Below are positions 25,630-36,726 of a DNA stretch of 51,146 bases, piece by piece (position 1 is the stretch's first letter; every line of letters starts with the position of its first letter). Source of the DNA: DASUBN01 sp036500225. Its GTDB lineage: Bacteria; Pseudomonadota; Gammaproteobacteria; Natronospirales; REEB76. The notes beneath the pieces are model-generated. The model saw only the letters and a program-made list of their open reading frames with translations. It was not told the DNA's origin and did no database searches. The position numbers and the translations under genes are program-made. The stretch spans positions 1 to 51,146 of the forward strand of contig DASYCJ010000008.1 of the NCBI GenBank assembly GCA_036500225.1, in the 5' to 3' direction.

Positions 25630-26093
25630 TGTCCGCCCCCCGCATCGAAGTCGAGGTGGAGGACGCGAGTGGCGCGGGGGGTGTGCCCTCTGAAGCTGAC
25701 TTCCAGCGTTGGGCTACTGCGGCTTTCACAGGGCGCAAGTCGGAGGCGGAACTCTCGATACGGGTGGTGGGTGAGGTCGAAGGTGCTGAGCTCAATTCCC
25801 GCTACCGTGGCAAAGCCTACGCCACCAATGTGCTGTCTTTTCCTGCAGAGCTGCCGCCAGGGGTACCGCTGCCCACCGTGGGAGACCTCGTGATCTGTGC
25901 CTCGGTGGTAGCGCGCGAGGCCGCCGCCCAGGGCAAGTCCGTCGAATCCCATTGGGCCCATCTCACGGTCCACGGCTGCCTGCATCTCATCGGCTACGAC
26001 CACGAAGATGACAATGAGGCGGCGGAGATGGAGCCGCTGGAGACCGCTATTTTGGCGGGATTGGGCTATCCAGACCCCTATGCGGCGCGCTAA
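25629..26093 (+). CDS. ybeY: rRNA maturation endoribonuclease YbeY
   Basis: A 154-residue single-strand-specific metallo-endoribonuclease needed for 16S rRNA 3'-end maturation and 70S quality control. The metal site HxxxHxxxxxH is complete in VHGCLHLIGYDH, with His115, His119 and His125. The conserved TNVLSFP stretch is also present. The length matches the family. Translation is coupled to ybeZ. A 64-base spacer with a candidate promoter follows before corC. Confidence 0.96.
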   Translation: MSAPRIEVEVEDASGAGGVPSEADFQRWATAAFTGRKSEAELSIRVVGEVEGAELNSRYRGKAYATNVLSFPAELPPGVPLPTVGDLVICASVVAREAAAQGKSVESHWAHLTVHGCLHLIGYDHEDDNEAAEMEPLETAILAGLGYPDPYAAR

Positions 26094-26118
26094 GACACCC
26101 CGAAGCCCCTGTCTTTAC

Positions 26119-26127
26119 TGGTAAAAT
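26119..26127 (+). promoter_or_regulatory. Candidate extended -10 promoter of corC-lnt-waaL
   Basis: TGG directly followed by TAAAAT (26122-26127) forms an extended -10 element 30 bases before the corC ATG, in a rare 64-base spacer. Extended -10 promoters can work without a good -35 box, and none is evident here. The predicted leader is about 24 bases. Confidence 0.4.
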
Positions 26128-26157
26128 CCGCTTTCGATCCTCTGCGACGGCTCATCG

Positions 26158-27024
26158 ATGTCCACCCAAGATCCGCAGCGCGACGGCCCCGGGCTGCGTG
26201 CCTGGTTCCAACGCCTGGGCCAAGCCCTCTCCGGCGAACCCCGCGACCGTGATGAGCTATTGGAGCTCCTGAACGACGCCCGCGAGCGCAACCTGTTCGA
26301 CGTGGACGCCCAGACCATGCTGGAGGGCGTATTGCAGGTCGCAGACATGCAGGTGCGGGATGTGATGATCCCGCGCGCACAGATGGTAGCCCTGGAGAAG
26401 GACATGGATCTGGCCGAGGCCCTCGCGGTCTTGAGCGAGTCAGGTCATTCACGCTTCCCGGTAGTGGGGGAGGACCGGGACAGGGTCATCGGTATCGTGC
26501 TCGCCAAGGACTTGCTCAACCATTTCACCGGCGGAGAGGATGCGGACTTCAACATCCGCGAGTACTTGCGCCCCGCGCCTTTCGTGCCGGAGAGCATGCG
26601 CTTGAACGTGCTGCTGAAGAAGTTCCGCGCCAGTAGAAACCACATGGCCATCGTCGCCGACGAGTATGGCGGGGTCGCGGGCCTCGTTACTATCGAAGAC
26701 GTGCTGGAGCAGATCGTCGGTGACATCGACGATGAATACGACGTAGACGACGAGGCGCGTATCCTCAAGCACACCGACGCCCGTTTTACGGTGAAGGCGG
26801 TGACGCCGGTGGAGGACTTCAACGAGTATTTCGGCACCACGCTCAGTGACGATGAATTCGAGACAGTCGGCGGGCTCGTGACCCACGCCTTCGGCCACTT
26901 GCCGAAGCGCGGTGAGAAGATCGAGTTGGAAGGCTTCCGTTTCAAGGTGCTCCGCGCCGACAGCCGCCGCCTGCATCTCCTGGAACTCCTGCGCAGACCC
27001 ATACCGGCTGACACCGAGGCATGA
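26158..27024 (+). CDS. corC: CorC/HlyC-type CBS-domain transporter-associated protein (YbeX)
   Basis: A 288-residue cytoplasmic protein. The N-terminal ~65 residues are charged, two CBS domains follow (about residues 68-190, including VRDVMIPRAQMVAL and IVADEYGGVAGLVTIEDVLEQIVGD as separate stretches), and a C-terminal CorC_HlyC domain spans about 205-285. It lacks the DUF21 membrane domain, so it is the soluble YbeX form linked to magnesium/cobalt efflux and, by genomic context, to ribosome-related genes. It sits in its usual place between ybeY and lnt and overlaps lnt (ATGA). Confidence 0.94.
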   Translation: MSTQDPQRDGPGLRAWFQRLGQALSGEPRDRDELLELLNDARERNLFDVDAQTMLEGVLQVADMQVRDVMIPRAQMVALEKDMDLAEALAVLSESGHSRFPVVGEDRDRVIGIVLAKDLLNHFTGGEDADFNIREYLRPAPFVPESMRLNVLLKKFRASRNHMAIVADEYGGVAGLVTIEDVLEQIVGDIDDEYDVDDEARILKHTDARFTVKAVTPVEDFNEYFGTTLSDDEFETVGGLVTHAFGHLPKRGEKIELEGFRFKVLRADSRRLHLLELLRRPIPADTEA

Positions 27025-28565
27025 ACAGCGGGCCCGGCATGCTGCACCGCTTGAATACGCGGGCGGTGGGATGGCGTAGCGGCTGGCAGGGCGACACGCT
27101 GGCTTTCGGTCTCGGCTTGCTGCTGGTGTTCGCCTTCGCGCCTTTCGGCATCTATCCCCTGGCGATACTTTGTCTTGCAGGCCTGCTCTGGCTCATCCAT
27201 GACGCGGGCTGGCGCCGCGCCTTCTGGCGTGGCTTCTTGTTTGGTATGGGCGAGTTCCTGTTCGGTGTGTACTGGATCTACATCAGCCTGCACGATATGG
27301 GCGGCGTCACCCCGCTCGTGGCCATACTGATGCTGGTGATGCTGGTCGCTATCATGGCGCTGTACAGCGCCTTGGCTTGCTCCGTGGCAGCGGCCTGGGC
27401 GCCGGCCGGTTGGCGCCGAGCGTCACTCCTCTTCCCAGCGGCTTGGACCGGCTTCGAATGGATGCGTGGCTGGTTCCTCACCGGCTTCCCTTGGTTGAGC
27501 CTGGGATACAGCCAAGTGGATAGCGCGCTGGCGGGCTATGCGCCTTATATAAGCGGTTTCGGTGTGAGCCTGATGGTGGTGCTGAGCGCCGGCTTGCTGC
27601 TCCTGGTCTGCCAGGCCCGTGTTTGGCGTACGCGGCTCCTTGCAGCGGCGCTCCTGGCTGGACTCTGGTTCGCCGGCTGGGGTCTAGGCACATTGCGTTG
27701 GACGCATCCTGCCGGACCACTCCTCAGCGTGACGCTTATCCAGGGCGACATCCCCCAGGACCAGAAATGGGAGCCCGCCGCCTTCGAACCAACCCTGAAG
27801 ATGTACCGCAAGCTCACCGACGCTCATTGGGCCAGCCGGCTCATCGTCTGGCCAGAGGCGGCGGTCCCGGCCTATCAGGACGAGGTACAGATAGACTATC
27901 TAGACCCGCTGGAGGCGGACGCGCGCGCGCATGGCAGCGACATACTGCTGGGTGTACCCACTTACGATCCGCTCCAGGATGCCTACTACAACAGTGTGAT
28001 CAGCTTGGGCAAGAACGACGGCACCTACAACAAACGCCATCTGGTCCCTTTCGGAGAGAATTTCGAGTTCCTGCCGCAGTGGGTGAAGTCCCTGCTCAGG
28101 GACATGGACCTGCCGTATTCCAGTTTCAGTCCCGGCGCGAAAGACCAGCGCTTGCTGCAAGCTGCCGGCTACGCGGTGGGCACCTCTATCTGCTACGAGG
28201 ATGCCTATGGCAGCGAGATCATGCGTGACCTGCCAGAGGCGGCTTACCTCGTGAATGTGAGCAACGACGGCTGGTTCGGTGATTCCATCGCGCTGCCCCA
28301 GCATCTTGAGATCGCGCGCATGCGCGCGCTCGAAGCGGGGCGTTGGCTACTGCGCACCACCAATACCGGCGTGACGGCCATCGTCGACGATGCAGGCAAG
28401 ATCAAGGCCGAGGCGCCCACCGACAAGGTCTACGTGCTCTCAGGCGAGATCCAGCCGCTGGCCGGCGAGACGCCGGTGACCCGCTGGGGTGATGTGCCGG
28501 TGGTGCTGTTGTCATTGCTGCTGCTGGCAGGGTTCGGCTGGTCGACTTGGCGGGCCGGCGCATGA
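27021..28565 (+). CDS. lnt: Apolipoprotein N-acyltransferase Lnt
   Basis: A 514-residue inner-membrane enzyme that adds the third acyl chain to lipoproteins. About six or seven hydrophobic segments (residues ~25-225) precede a periplasmic carbon-nitrogen hydrolase domain with the full catalytic triad: Glu279 (WPEAAVP), Lys338 (YNKRHLVPFGE) and Cys391 (SICYEDAYG). These lie close to E. coli positions 267, 335 and 387. A final membrane segment ends the protein. It would mature the lipoproteins encoded nearby (LptE and two efflux-system lipoproteins). The ATG overlaps the corC stop. Confidence 0.96.
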   Translation: MNSGPGMLHRLNTRAVGWRSGWQGDTLAFGLGLLLVFAFAPFGIYPLAILCLAGLLWLIHDAGWRRAFWRGFLFGMGEFLFGVYWIYISLHDMGGVTPLVAILMLVMLVAIMALYSALACSVAAAWAPAGWRRASLLFPAAWTGFEWMRGWFLTGFPWLSLGYSQVDSALAGYAPYISGFGVSLMVVLSAGLLLLVCQARVWRTRLLAAALLAGLWFAGWGLGTLRWTHPAGPLLSVTLIQGDIPQDQKWEPAAFEPTLKMYRKLTDAHWASRLIVWPEAAVPAYQDEVQIDYLDPLEADARAHGSDILLGVPTYDPLQDAYYNSVISLGKNDGTYNKRHLVPFGENFEFLPQWVKSLLRDMDLPYSSFSPGAKDQRLLQAAGYAVGTSICYEDAYGSEIMRDLPEAAYLVNVSNDGWFGDSIALPQHLEIARMRALEAGRWLLRTTNTGVTAIVDDAGKIKAEAPTDKVYVLSGEIQPLAGETPVTRWGDVPVVLLSLLLLAGFGWSTWRAGA

Positions 28566-30328
28566 TGCAGGAACTGCGCGAGCTGTGGCAGGCGATCAGA
28601 GTCTGGATGGCGGGCCCGGCGGGCGAGTCCCGCATCGACCGGCATCTGCGCATGTGGGTCGCGGTCGTCGTGCTGCTGTTCCCTGCGCTGTGCATGCTGG
28701 TGAGTCGCAGTGACAGTTACAGCTTATTGGTACTCCTGGTCGCAGGCATCATCGCTTGGGTGCGCAACGGCTTCAGGTCCGGTTTCAGCCGCCGCGATTG
28801 GCTATTCGTCGCAGTGTTCGCGACTTTCTTCCTGGCAGGCCTTTTGGCCTTCGAACTCGGCCACCAGACCGACTATGGGTTCCGGCTGTTGGGCCGTTAT
28901 ATACGGCTGTTGCTAGTACTGCCGGTCCTGGTCGCGTTCAAGCGTTATCGCATGCCTCCGTTCGTGGTTTGGGTCGGCTTAGGACTGGGTTCGCTGGTGC
29001 TGGGTGTGGACGCCATCTGGGAGCGGATTTCTATCGCGGGCTTCCTGCAACCTGATGGTGACACCAACGTCGCGATCTTGTTCGGCGATCTCAGTACGTT
29101 GACGACCTTCACGTTCGCCGCAGGATACATCTACATAGAGTCGCGATTCCCACGTCTCGGTCCGTGGCTGATGTCGCTCGGTATCCTGGCGGGGCTCCTC
29201 GCCTGCATCCTCTCTGGCGCACGCGGCGCTTGGGTGGCCTTGCCGGTGCTCCTGGTGCTGTTCCTCTCCTGTCGCCACTTGTTGCGGCCGCGGGCAGTGC
29301 TGGCTGGAGCTCTCGTCATCATAGTTTTGTTTGGGGGGCTATGGTTCCTACCCCAGGCTCGGGTGCGCGAGCGCATCCTCAACACGGAACATCAATTTGA
29401 AGTGTACGAGGGCGTGCAAAAAAGCCTGGCGGACGAGCCAGCACCAGCCTGCCTAGATGATCCGAAGCTATTGCAGGCTTGGGCTGCCGATGTGATACAT
29501 GGTCCGACGCAGAGCCTGCGTGCGGACGTCCAAGCGGTCGCTCCAGGTCAGGCGTCGATCCTCGCGCAAGCCGGGTGCAAGCGCGGCATGATGCTGCACT
29601 TTGAGAACCGCGGCAAAAAGAGGGTCTGGGTGGCGCTGCCACGCACGTCCCGTCCCGGGCATGGACGAGTGGAAGTCCGGTTGATGGTGTCCGCCAATGC
29701 CAGGGTGCGCATCGGTCGTGGGCCAGGCTCGCAAGCCAGGATCCATGGCTCTGCCTTCAGGGATTTGCGTTTATCTACCGTATCCGAGCTTGGCGATCAT
29801 CTGTTGGTGTTCATCTCAGCCGGCAAGAGTTTCAATATAGTCCCGATCGAACAGTATCAGGGAGAGTACCGTTATTCTTTGGTGCACTCATCCCTGGGCC
29901 AACGTCTGCAGATGTGGGGGGTGGCCTGGCAGATGTTCAAGAGCGAGCCCGCCACAGGGATCGGCACGGCCGCTTATATGGATCGGGCCCAGCAGATGGT
30001 GGACGAGGGTAATGCGCCGCCCATCACCGCCATCTATGATCACCCTCATAACGAGATTTTGGATGCACTCTCCACCCGCGGTCTGGTGGGTTTGCTGGCC
30101 TTACTATTGCTGCTCGGCGTGCCGGGATGGCTGTTTGCCCGCGGCCTGAATAGCCAGGACCCGGTGCGTATGGGCGCCTCACTGGCAGGTCTCATGCTGA
30201 CGGTAGGTTTCTTCATTTTCGGTTTGAGCGAGACCATGCTGGTGCATTCGATCACCCTGGGGTGGTATGCCATCATGGCCGCGCTATTCTTTGTCACGTC
30301 GCAAGGCCCTGAGGGCCGCGGAGCTTGA
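28562..30328 (+). CDS. waaL: O-antigen ligase (WaaL/Wzy_C family) with periplasmic insertion
   Basis: A 588-residue polytopic inner-membrane protein with about 9-10 hydrophobic segments before residue ~265 and three or four after ~505. The Wzy_C-type core includes GLLACILSGARGAWVALPVL, and after the large loop come GIGTAAYMD and YDHPHNEILDAL (His-rich ligase motif near residue 491). Between about residues 275 and 440 lies an extra, soluble, beta-strand-rich segment with Cys positions, larger than the usual ligase loop. Because export here is ABC-type, which needs no Wzy polymerase, a ligase moving the finished chain onto lipid A-core is favoured over a polymerase. The ATG at 28562 overlaps the lnt stop; an in-frame upstream start at 28547 is less likely. 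Confidence 0.85.
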   Translation: MMQELRELWQAIRVWMAGPAGESRIDRHLRMWVAVVVLLFPALCMLVSRSDSYSLLVLLVAGIIAWVRNGFRSGFSRRDWLFVAVFATFFLAGLLAFELGHQTDYGFRLLGRYIRLLLVLPVLVAFKRYRMPPFVVWVGLGLGSLVLGVDAIWERISIAGFLQPDGDTNVAILFGDLSTLTTFTFAAGYIYIESRFPRLGPWLMSLGILAGLLACILSGARGAWVALPVLLVLFLSCRHLLRPRAVLAGALVIIVLFGGLWFLPQARVRERILNTEHQFEVYEGVQKSLADEPAPACLDDPKLLQAWAADVIHGPTQSLRADVQAVAPGQASILAQAGCKRGMMLHFENRGKKRVWVALPRTSRPGHGRVEVRLMVSANARVRIGRGPGSQARIHGSAFRDLRLSTVSELGDHLLVFISAGKSFNIVPIEQYQGEYRYSLVHSSLGQRLQMWGVAWQMFKSEPATGIGTAAYMDRAQQMVDEGNAPPITAIYDHPHNEILDALSTRGLVGLLALLLLLGVPGWLFARGLNSQDPVRMGASLAGLMLTVGFFIFGLSETMLVHSITLGWYAIMAALFFVTSQGPEGRGA

Positions 30329-30333
30329 GCGAG

Positions 30334-32924
<2,591 letters not shown>

Positions 32925-32928
<4 letters not shown>

Positions 32929-33530
32929 AGTGTGTACGCCTGGTGCTCGCCATGTCGGCCCTCCTGGCGCTCACCGGCTGCGGCTTCCATTTTCGCCAGG
33001 CGCCGAATCTCCCGGCTTCCATGCGGCACATCTACATCGCGGTGCCAGGTGGTAATGGTGGTCTCTTGCGTGAATTACGCCGCGACCTCGGTTCCGATGA
33101 TACTGACGTGCTGGCGACCCCAGAAGGCTCTACCGCCACGCTCAGTGTGATCAGTGTCACTCACAGTAGCCGGCCCCAGGCACTAAGCCGGACCGGGCAA
33201 GCGCTAGAGTACCGGGTCACGTATCAGGTGGAGTTCTCACTTGTGGTGTTAGGCGCCACCATCATGGAGCCCCAAGTCATTGCTCTGCAACGCAACTACA
33301 CCTACAACATAAGCAATGCTGTGGCCAACGAGGAACAGGAACAGAACTTGAACAATGCCATCTCCAAAGATGTGGCCCAGTTCATCGTCTATCGGGTGAT
33401 AGCTGCGGCCCGCACCCTGCCTCCATCCTTGATGGCAGCGCCGGCTACCTCGCCTACACCAGCCGCCGCAGTGCCTGCCGCCGCTACCGTATCGACCCCG
33501 GCAGCTGCCACCCAAGCTCCGCCAGTGTAG
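32925..33530 (+). CDS. lptE: LPS-assembly lipoprotein LptE
   Basis: A 201-residue outer-membrane lipoprotein, the plug and assembly partner of the LptD translocon that inserts LPS in the outer leaflet. The signal peptide ends at the lipobox LTGC, with Cys19 as the lipidated residue, followed by GFHFRQAPNLP, typical of LptE/RlpB. The last ~35 residues are a low-complexity Ala/Pro/Thr tail. It uses a GTG start overlapping the leuS stop. In most gammaproteobacteria holA follows directly; here the metal-efflux cassette intervenes, so the natural lptE-holA junction is broken. Confidence 0.94.
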
Positions 33531-33540
33531 TATCTTGCGT

Positions 33541-33861
33541 ATGTCCCGCCGGCACCTGACCTCCATACAGCACACCAGCCTGGTGCGACGCAGCCTATGG
33601 CTCGTGGTCGGCTTGATGCTGTTGGCGGTGCAGACGACATTGCCGGCGCATCAGGACAGCCATCCGCTCAATCAGCCGGACATCGCCTGCCACTACTGCA
33701 TGCTGGGCGGTCACGCTCCCGGTATGCCGACCCTGGTGCATCCCGTGCTGCCGAGCACCGCCCGCCATGAGGCGCCACGCCTCGTGGCCATCAGCCGCAT
33801 CATCCGCGGCTTCCCCCGCACCCGTTTCAGCCGCGGACCTCCGTTAAATCCCCTAGCTTGA
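33541..33861 (+). CDS. Small secreted His/Cys-rich protein of the metal-efflux cassette
   Basis: A 106-residue protein with an N-terminal signal-peptide-like segment (SLWLVVGLMLLAVQTTLP, ending near residue 36). The mature part is rich in His (HQDSH, CHYCMLGGH, HP, RH) and has a CxxC pair at CHYC. It ends in TRFSRGPPLNP, reminiscent of the short DUF2946/CzcI-like proteins that often precede czc- or cus-type operons. Family assignment is tentative. A periplasmic metal-binding or sensing role is inferred from composition and from the RND pump genes that follow. No clear ribosome-binding site is seen; an alternative TTG start is six bases upstream. Confidence 0.65.
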   Translation: MSRRHLTSIQHTSLVRRSLWLVVGLMLLAVQTTLPAHQDSHPLNQPDIACHYCMLGGHAPGMPTLVHPVLPSTARHEAPRLVAISRIIRGFPRTRFSRGPPLNPLA

Positions 33862-33947
33862 GAATTGGTACCACCTCGGCCGTAGGCTGAGTGGTGTCGT
33901 CTGGGATTAAACGGATCTTACACATGTGTCTTGCTTCGTTGACCGTG

Positions 33948-33968
33948 CGTCACGCGGATCTCGTGACG
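33948..33968. promoter_or_regulatory. 7-7-7 inverted repeat, candidate operator before the efflux genes
   Basis: CGTCACG at 33948-33954 is perfectly inverted as CGTGACG at 33962-33968 with a seven-base spacer, in the 187-base gap before the NodT-like gene. A second, shorter perfect palindrome, ACACATGTGT, is at 33920-33929. Either could be a binding site for a metal-responsive regulator or form an mRNA hairpin. No regulator gene is in the window, so the regulator would be encoded elsewhere. Confidence 0.35.
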
Positions 33969-34048
33969 ACCGCACACCTGTCTGCATATCTTGCATCACA
34001 GGAAGGCGGTCATGCCCCGTGCCCGACTACCGTTGCGGTGTGTCCGAC

Positions 34049-35548
34049 ATGAACAGGCTACGTCCTCACCGGTACTTGCGGATGTGGTCTGTGCTGCCGT
34101 GGCTCGCGGTGTCGCTGCTGGCGGGCTGCGCAGCAGGCCCTGATTTCAAGGCGCCGGCCCCGCCCGACGTCAAGAGTTACACCGCGCAGCCGCTCGCGAC
34201 TACTGAGTCTACGCCGGACGTCACCGGCGGGGCCGCGCAGCATCTGGATGAGGCGACGGACCTCCCTGGTGACTGGTGGACATTGTTCCATTCCGAGCAG
34301 CTGAACGCGCTCATCCAACAGTCGCTCAAGGACAACCCCGACCTCAAGGCCGCGCAAGCGGCCCTGACCGTGGCCCACGAGGATACCCTGGCGCAAAAGG
34401 GTTCTTACTACCCGAGCGCTGCGCTCGGCTTCTCCGCCAGCCGCCAGCGGCAACCGGCTTCGCTCGGGCCGGTGACGAACTCGGATGCCGACTTGTATAG
34501 CTTGTTTACCCCGCAGCTCAGCATCTCGTACACGCCCGACCTGTTCGGGCTCAACCGCCGCACCGTCGAGTCGCTACAGGCACAGGAGCAGGGAGTGCGC
34601 TTCCAGATGATCGCTGCCTGGACCACGCTTACATCGAATGTGGTGGTGACAGCGGTCGGGGTATCGGCCTTGAGCGCCCAGGTGGATGCCACCCAGAAGA
34701 TGGTGGACGCCAACACCCAGATGCTGAAGATACTGAACTACCAATACGACAAGGGTTATGCCAGCCAGGTCGACGTGGCCGCACAAGAGGCGCAACTGGC
34801 GCAGATAGCGGCTACCCTGCCGCCCTTGGTCAAGCAGCTGGAGCAGCAACGTCATCTGCTCGCGGTGCTGGTGGGCGAATTCCCGGCAGATGCGACCACG
34901 GGCACTGTCGAGCTTTCGGACCTGCATCTGCCCGAGGATCTGCCTCTCAGCCTGCCCTCGAAACTGGTGGAGCAGCGTCCCGACGTCCAGCAGGCGGAGG
35001 CCAACTGGCACGCCGCCAGTGCGCAGATAGGAGTCGCAGCCGCAAACCGGCTCCCCAACATCGAGATAACGGGCGACGCCGGCAGTACTGCTTTGGTGTT
35101 CTCGCAGATATTCAAGTCAGGGACCGGCTTCTGGGGTGTAGCTGCGGCGATCACCCAGCCTCTCTTCGAGGGGGGCACCCTGATGCATCAGGAGCGCGCG
35201 GCGGAGGCTGCGTATGATGAGGCGGCCGCACAATACCGCAGTACGGTCCTGAATGCCTTCGAGAACGTGGCCGATACCCTGACTGCGCTGGACCAGGACG
35301 CTAAGGCGCTGCAGGCGGCCGCCGTGGCCGACCAAGCGACCAAACACAGCTTGGATCTGACCGAGATGCAGGCGCGGGCCGGCTATGCCGACCCGTTGCA
35401 ACTCTTGAATGCCGAACAATCCTACCAGCAGGCCCATCTGGCCTTCATACAGGCCCAGGCAGAGCGCTTCGTCGATACAGCGGCACTGTATCAGGCGCTC
35501 GGCGGTGGCTGGTGGCATCACGCAGACCTTGCCGGGGAATCACAATGA
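34049..35548 (+). CDS. RND efflux outer-membrane lipoprotein, NodT/OprM family
   Basis: A 499-residue outer-membrane channel of the TolC-like NodT group. The signal peptide ends in the lipobox LLAGC (Cys27), followed by AAGPDFKAPAPP, the typical start of OprM/NodT lipoproteins. Two long repeated helical halves follow, with WWTLFHSEQLNALI and QRPDVQQAEANWHAA as conserved landmarks. It would form the exit duct for the pump encoded downstream. The frame is open from 33926, but the signal peptide fixes the start at 34049 (or GTG 34040). No good ribosome-binding site precedes it; a strong AGGAAGG at 34000-34006 serves an out-of-frame ATG instead. The stop overlaps the adaptor gene (ATGA). Confidence 0.9.
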   Translation: MNRLRPHRYLRMWSVLPWLAVSLLAGCAAGPDFKAPAPPDVKSYTAQPLATTESTPDVTGGAAQHLDEATDLPGDWWTLFHSEQLNALIQQSLKDNPDLKAAQAALTVAHEDTLAQKGSYYPSAALGFSASRQRQPASLGPVTNSDADLYSLFTPQLSISYTPDLFGLNRRTVESLQAQEQGVRFQMIAAWTTLTSNVVVTAVGVSALSAQVDATQKMVDANTQMLKILNYQYDKGYASQVDVAAQEAQLAQIAATLPPLVKQLEQQRHLLAVLVGEFPADATTGTVELSDLHLPEDLPLSLPSKLVEQRPDVQQAEANWHAASAQIGVAAANRLPNIEITGDAGSTALVFSQIFKSGTGFWGVAAAITQPLFEGGTLMHQERAAEAAYDEAAAQYRSTVLNAFENVADTLTALDQDAKALQAAAVADQATKHSLDLTEMQARAGYADPLQLLNAEQSYQQAHLAFIQAQAERFVDTAALYQALGGGWWHHADLAGESQ

Positions 35549-36726
35549 GCGAGCGATCGAACCATATATCGGCATATACCCGAGGCCGATGCGTCCGCGG
35601 GTTCGCCATCTTCTTGCTCGCAGGAGTAGGCGCGCTGTCGTTGGGCGCATGCTCTTCCGGCAAGGACCAGGGACAGGCGGCCGATACACCGCACAATGTG
35701 ACCCTGACTCCGGAGCAGCAGAAGCGCATCCAGCTATATTCCGTCCAGCCTTCGAAGTTCCACACCACGGTGGATACCACCGGCGTCGTGGATTTCGATC
35801 ACAACCAAGCCACCGCCGTGCTGGCACCGTTCTCCGGTCCAGTGGTGAAGCTACTGGTGACACTCGGTCAGCATGTCAACAAGGACCAGGCATTGGCTAC
35901 GGTGGCATCACCTGACTTCGCCGCCGCCGCCGGCGCATACCGTAAAGCCTTGGCCGCTGCACAAGCCGCCGATCAGCTCGCTGCAACCGACCAGGACCTG
36001 TTCTCGAATCACGCGCTTTCGCAGCGCGAGAACGCCCAAGCCCAGTCCGACGCCACCGGTGCCGACTCAGATCGTGATGCGGCCTTACAGGCGCTGCTTG
36101 CGCTCGATGTGGATCCACAGACCATCACCGATATCCGCGATGGCAAGTCCGTGTCATATGCCATGGGCGTGATCCGTTCGCCGATCGAGGGTGTCGTGGT
36201 GGAGAAGTCGATCATGCCCGGAGAACTACTGAGTGCGGGGGACACGCAGTGTTTCACCGTGGCGGACCTCTCGCGTGTCTGGGTGATGGCGCAGATCTTC
36301 GACGCCGATCTCGACTCGGTCCGGGTCGGCGATTCCGCGGAGGTGGAGTCCGGTTCCGGGGCCAAGATCTTGGCCGGGAAGGTCGACAACGTCTCGGCGG
36401 AAGTCGATCCCAACACCCAGTCGGTGCTGGCGCGGGTCGTGGTTGAGAATCCCGGCGATTTTCTCAAGAAACAGATGTACGTGGGGGTGCGGATCCGCTC
36501 CGGCGAAGCACGCGACGCTCTGCTGGTGCCGGTCACAGCGGTCCTGCGCGACGACGAGAACCTGCCCTTTGTATATGTAGTGGCTGCCGATGGGAGCTAC
36601 GCTCGCCGTCCGGTGGACCTGGGATATCGTGACGGCGATCGGATGGTCATTGCCAGTGGGCTCAACGTCGGCGACAAGGTCGTGGTCGACGGCAGCATCT
36701 TCCTACGCTTCATAGAGACCCAATGA
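35545..36726 (+). CDS. RND periplasmic adaptor lipoprotein, CzcB-like
   Basis: A 393-residue membrane-fusion protein linking the inner-membrane pump to the outer-membrane channel. The signal sequence ends at the lipobox LGAC (Cys36). Two halves of a lipoyl-like domain (VLAPFSGPVVKLLVTLGQHV and VIRSPIEGVVVEKSI) flank a short helical hairpin, and beta-barrel and membrane-proximal domains follow (VWVMAQIFDADLDSV). This is the CzcB-type arrangement. It overlaps both neighbours by four bases, so pump stoichiometry may be set by coupled translation. Confidence 0.9.
   Translation: MSERSNHISAYTRGRCVRGFAIFLLAGVGALSLGACSSGKDQGQAADTPHNVTLTPEQQKRIQLYSVQPSKFHTTVDTTGVVDFDHNQATAVLAPFSGPVVKLLVTLGQHVNKDQALATVASPDFAAAAGAYRKALAAAQAADQLAATDQDLFSNHALSQRENAQAQSDATGADSDRDAALQALLALDVDPQTITDIRDGKSVSYAMGVIRSPIEGVVVEKSIMPGELLSAGDTQCFTVADLSRVWVMAQIFDADLDSVRVGDSAEVESGSGAKILAGKVDNVSAEVDPNTQSVLARVVVENPGDFLKKQMYVGVRIRSGEARDALLVPVTAVLRDDENLPFVYVVAADGSYARRPVDLGYRDGDRMVIASGLNVGDKVVVDGSIFLRFIETQ

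Noticed and set aside
28562..30328. Wzy O-antigen polymerase as identity of the 588-residue membrane protein
   Set aside because: Not excluded, but an ABC-type export locus does not need Wzy, and the gene lies outside the sugar locus next to lnt; a ligase fits better.
33926..34048. 41-codon extension of the outer-membrane channel protein
   Set aside because: It would bury the lipoprotein signal peptide, which must be N-terminal.
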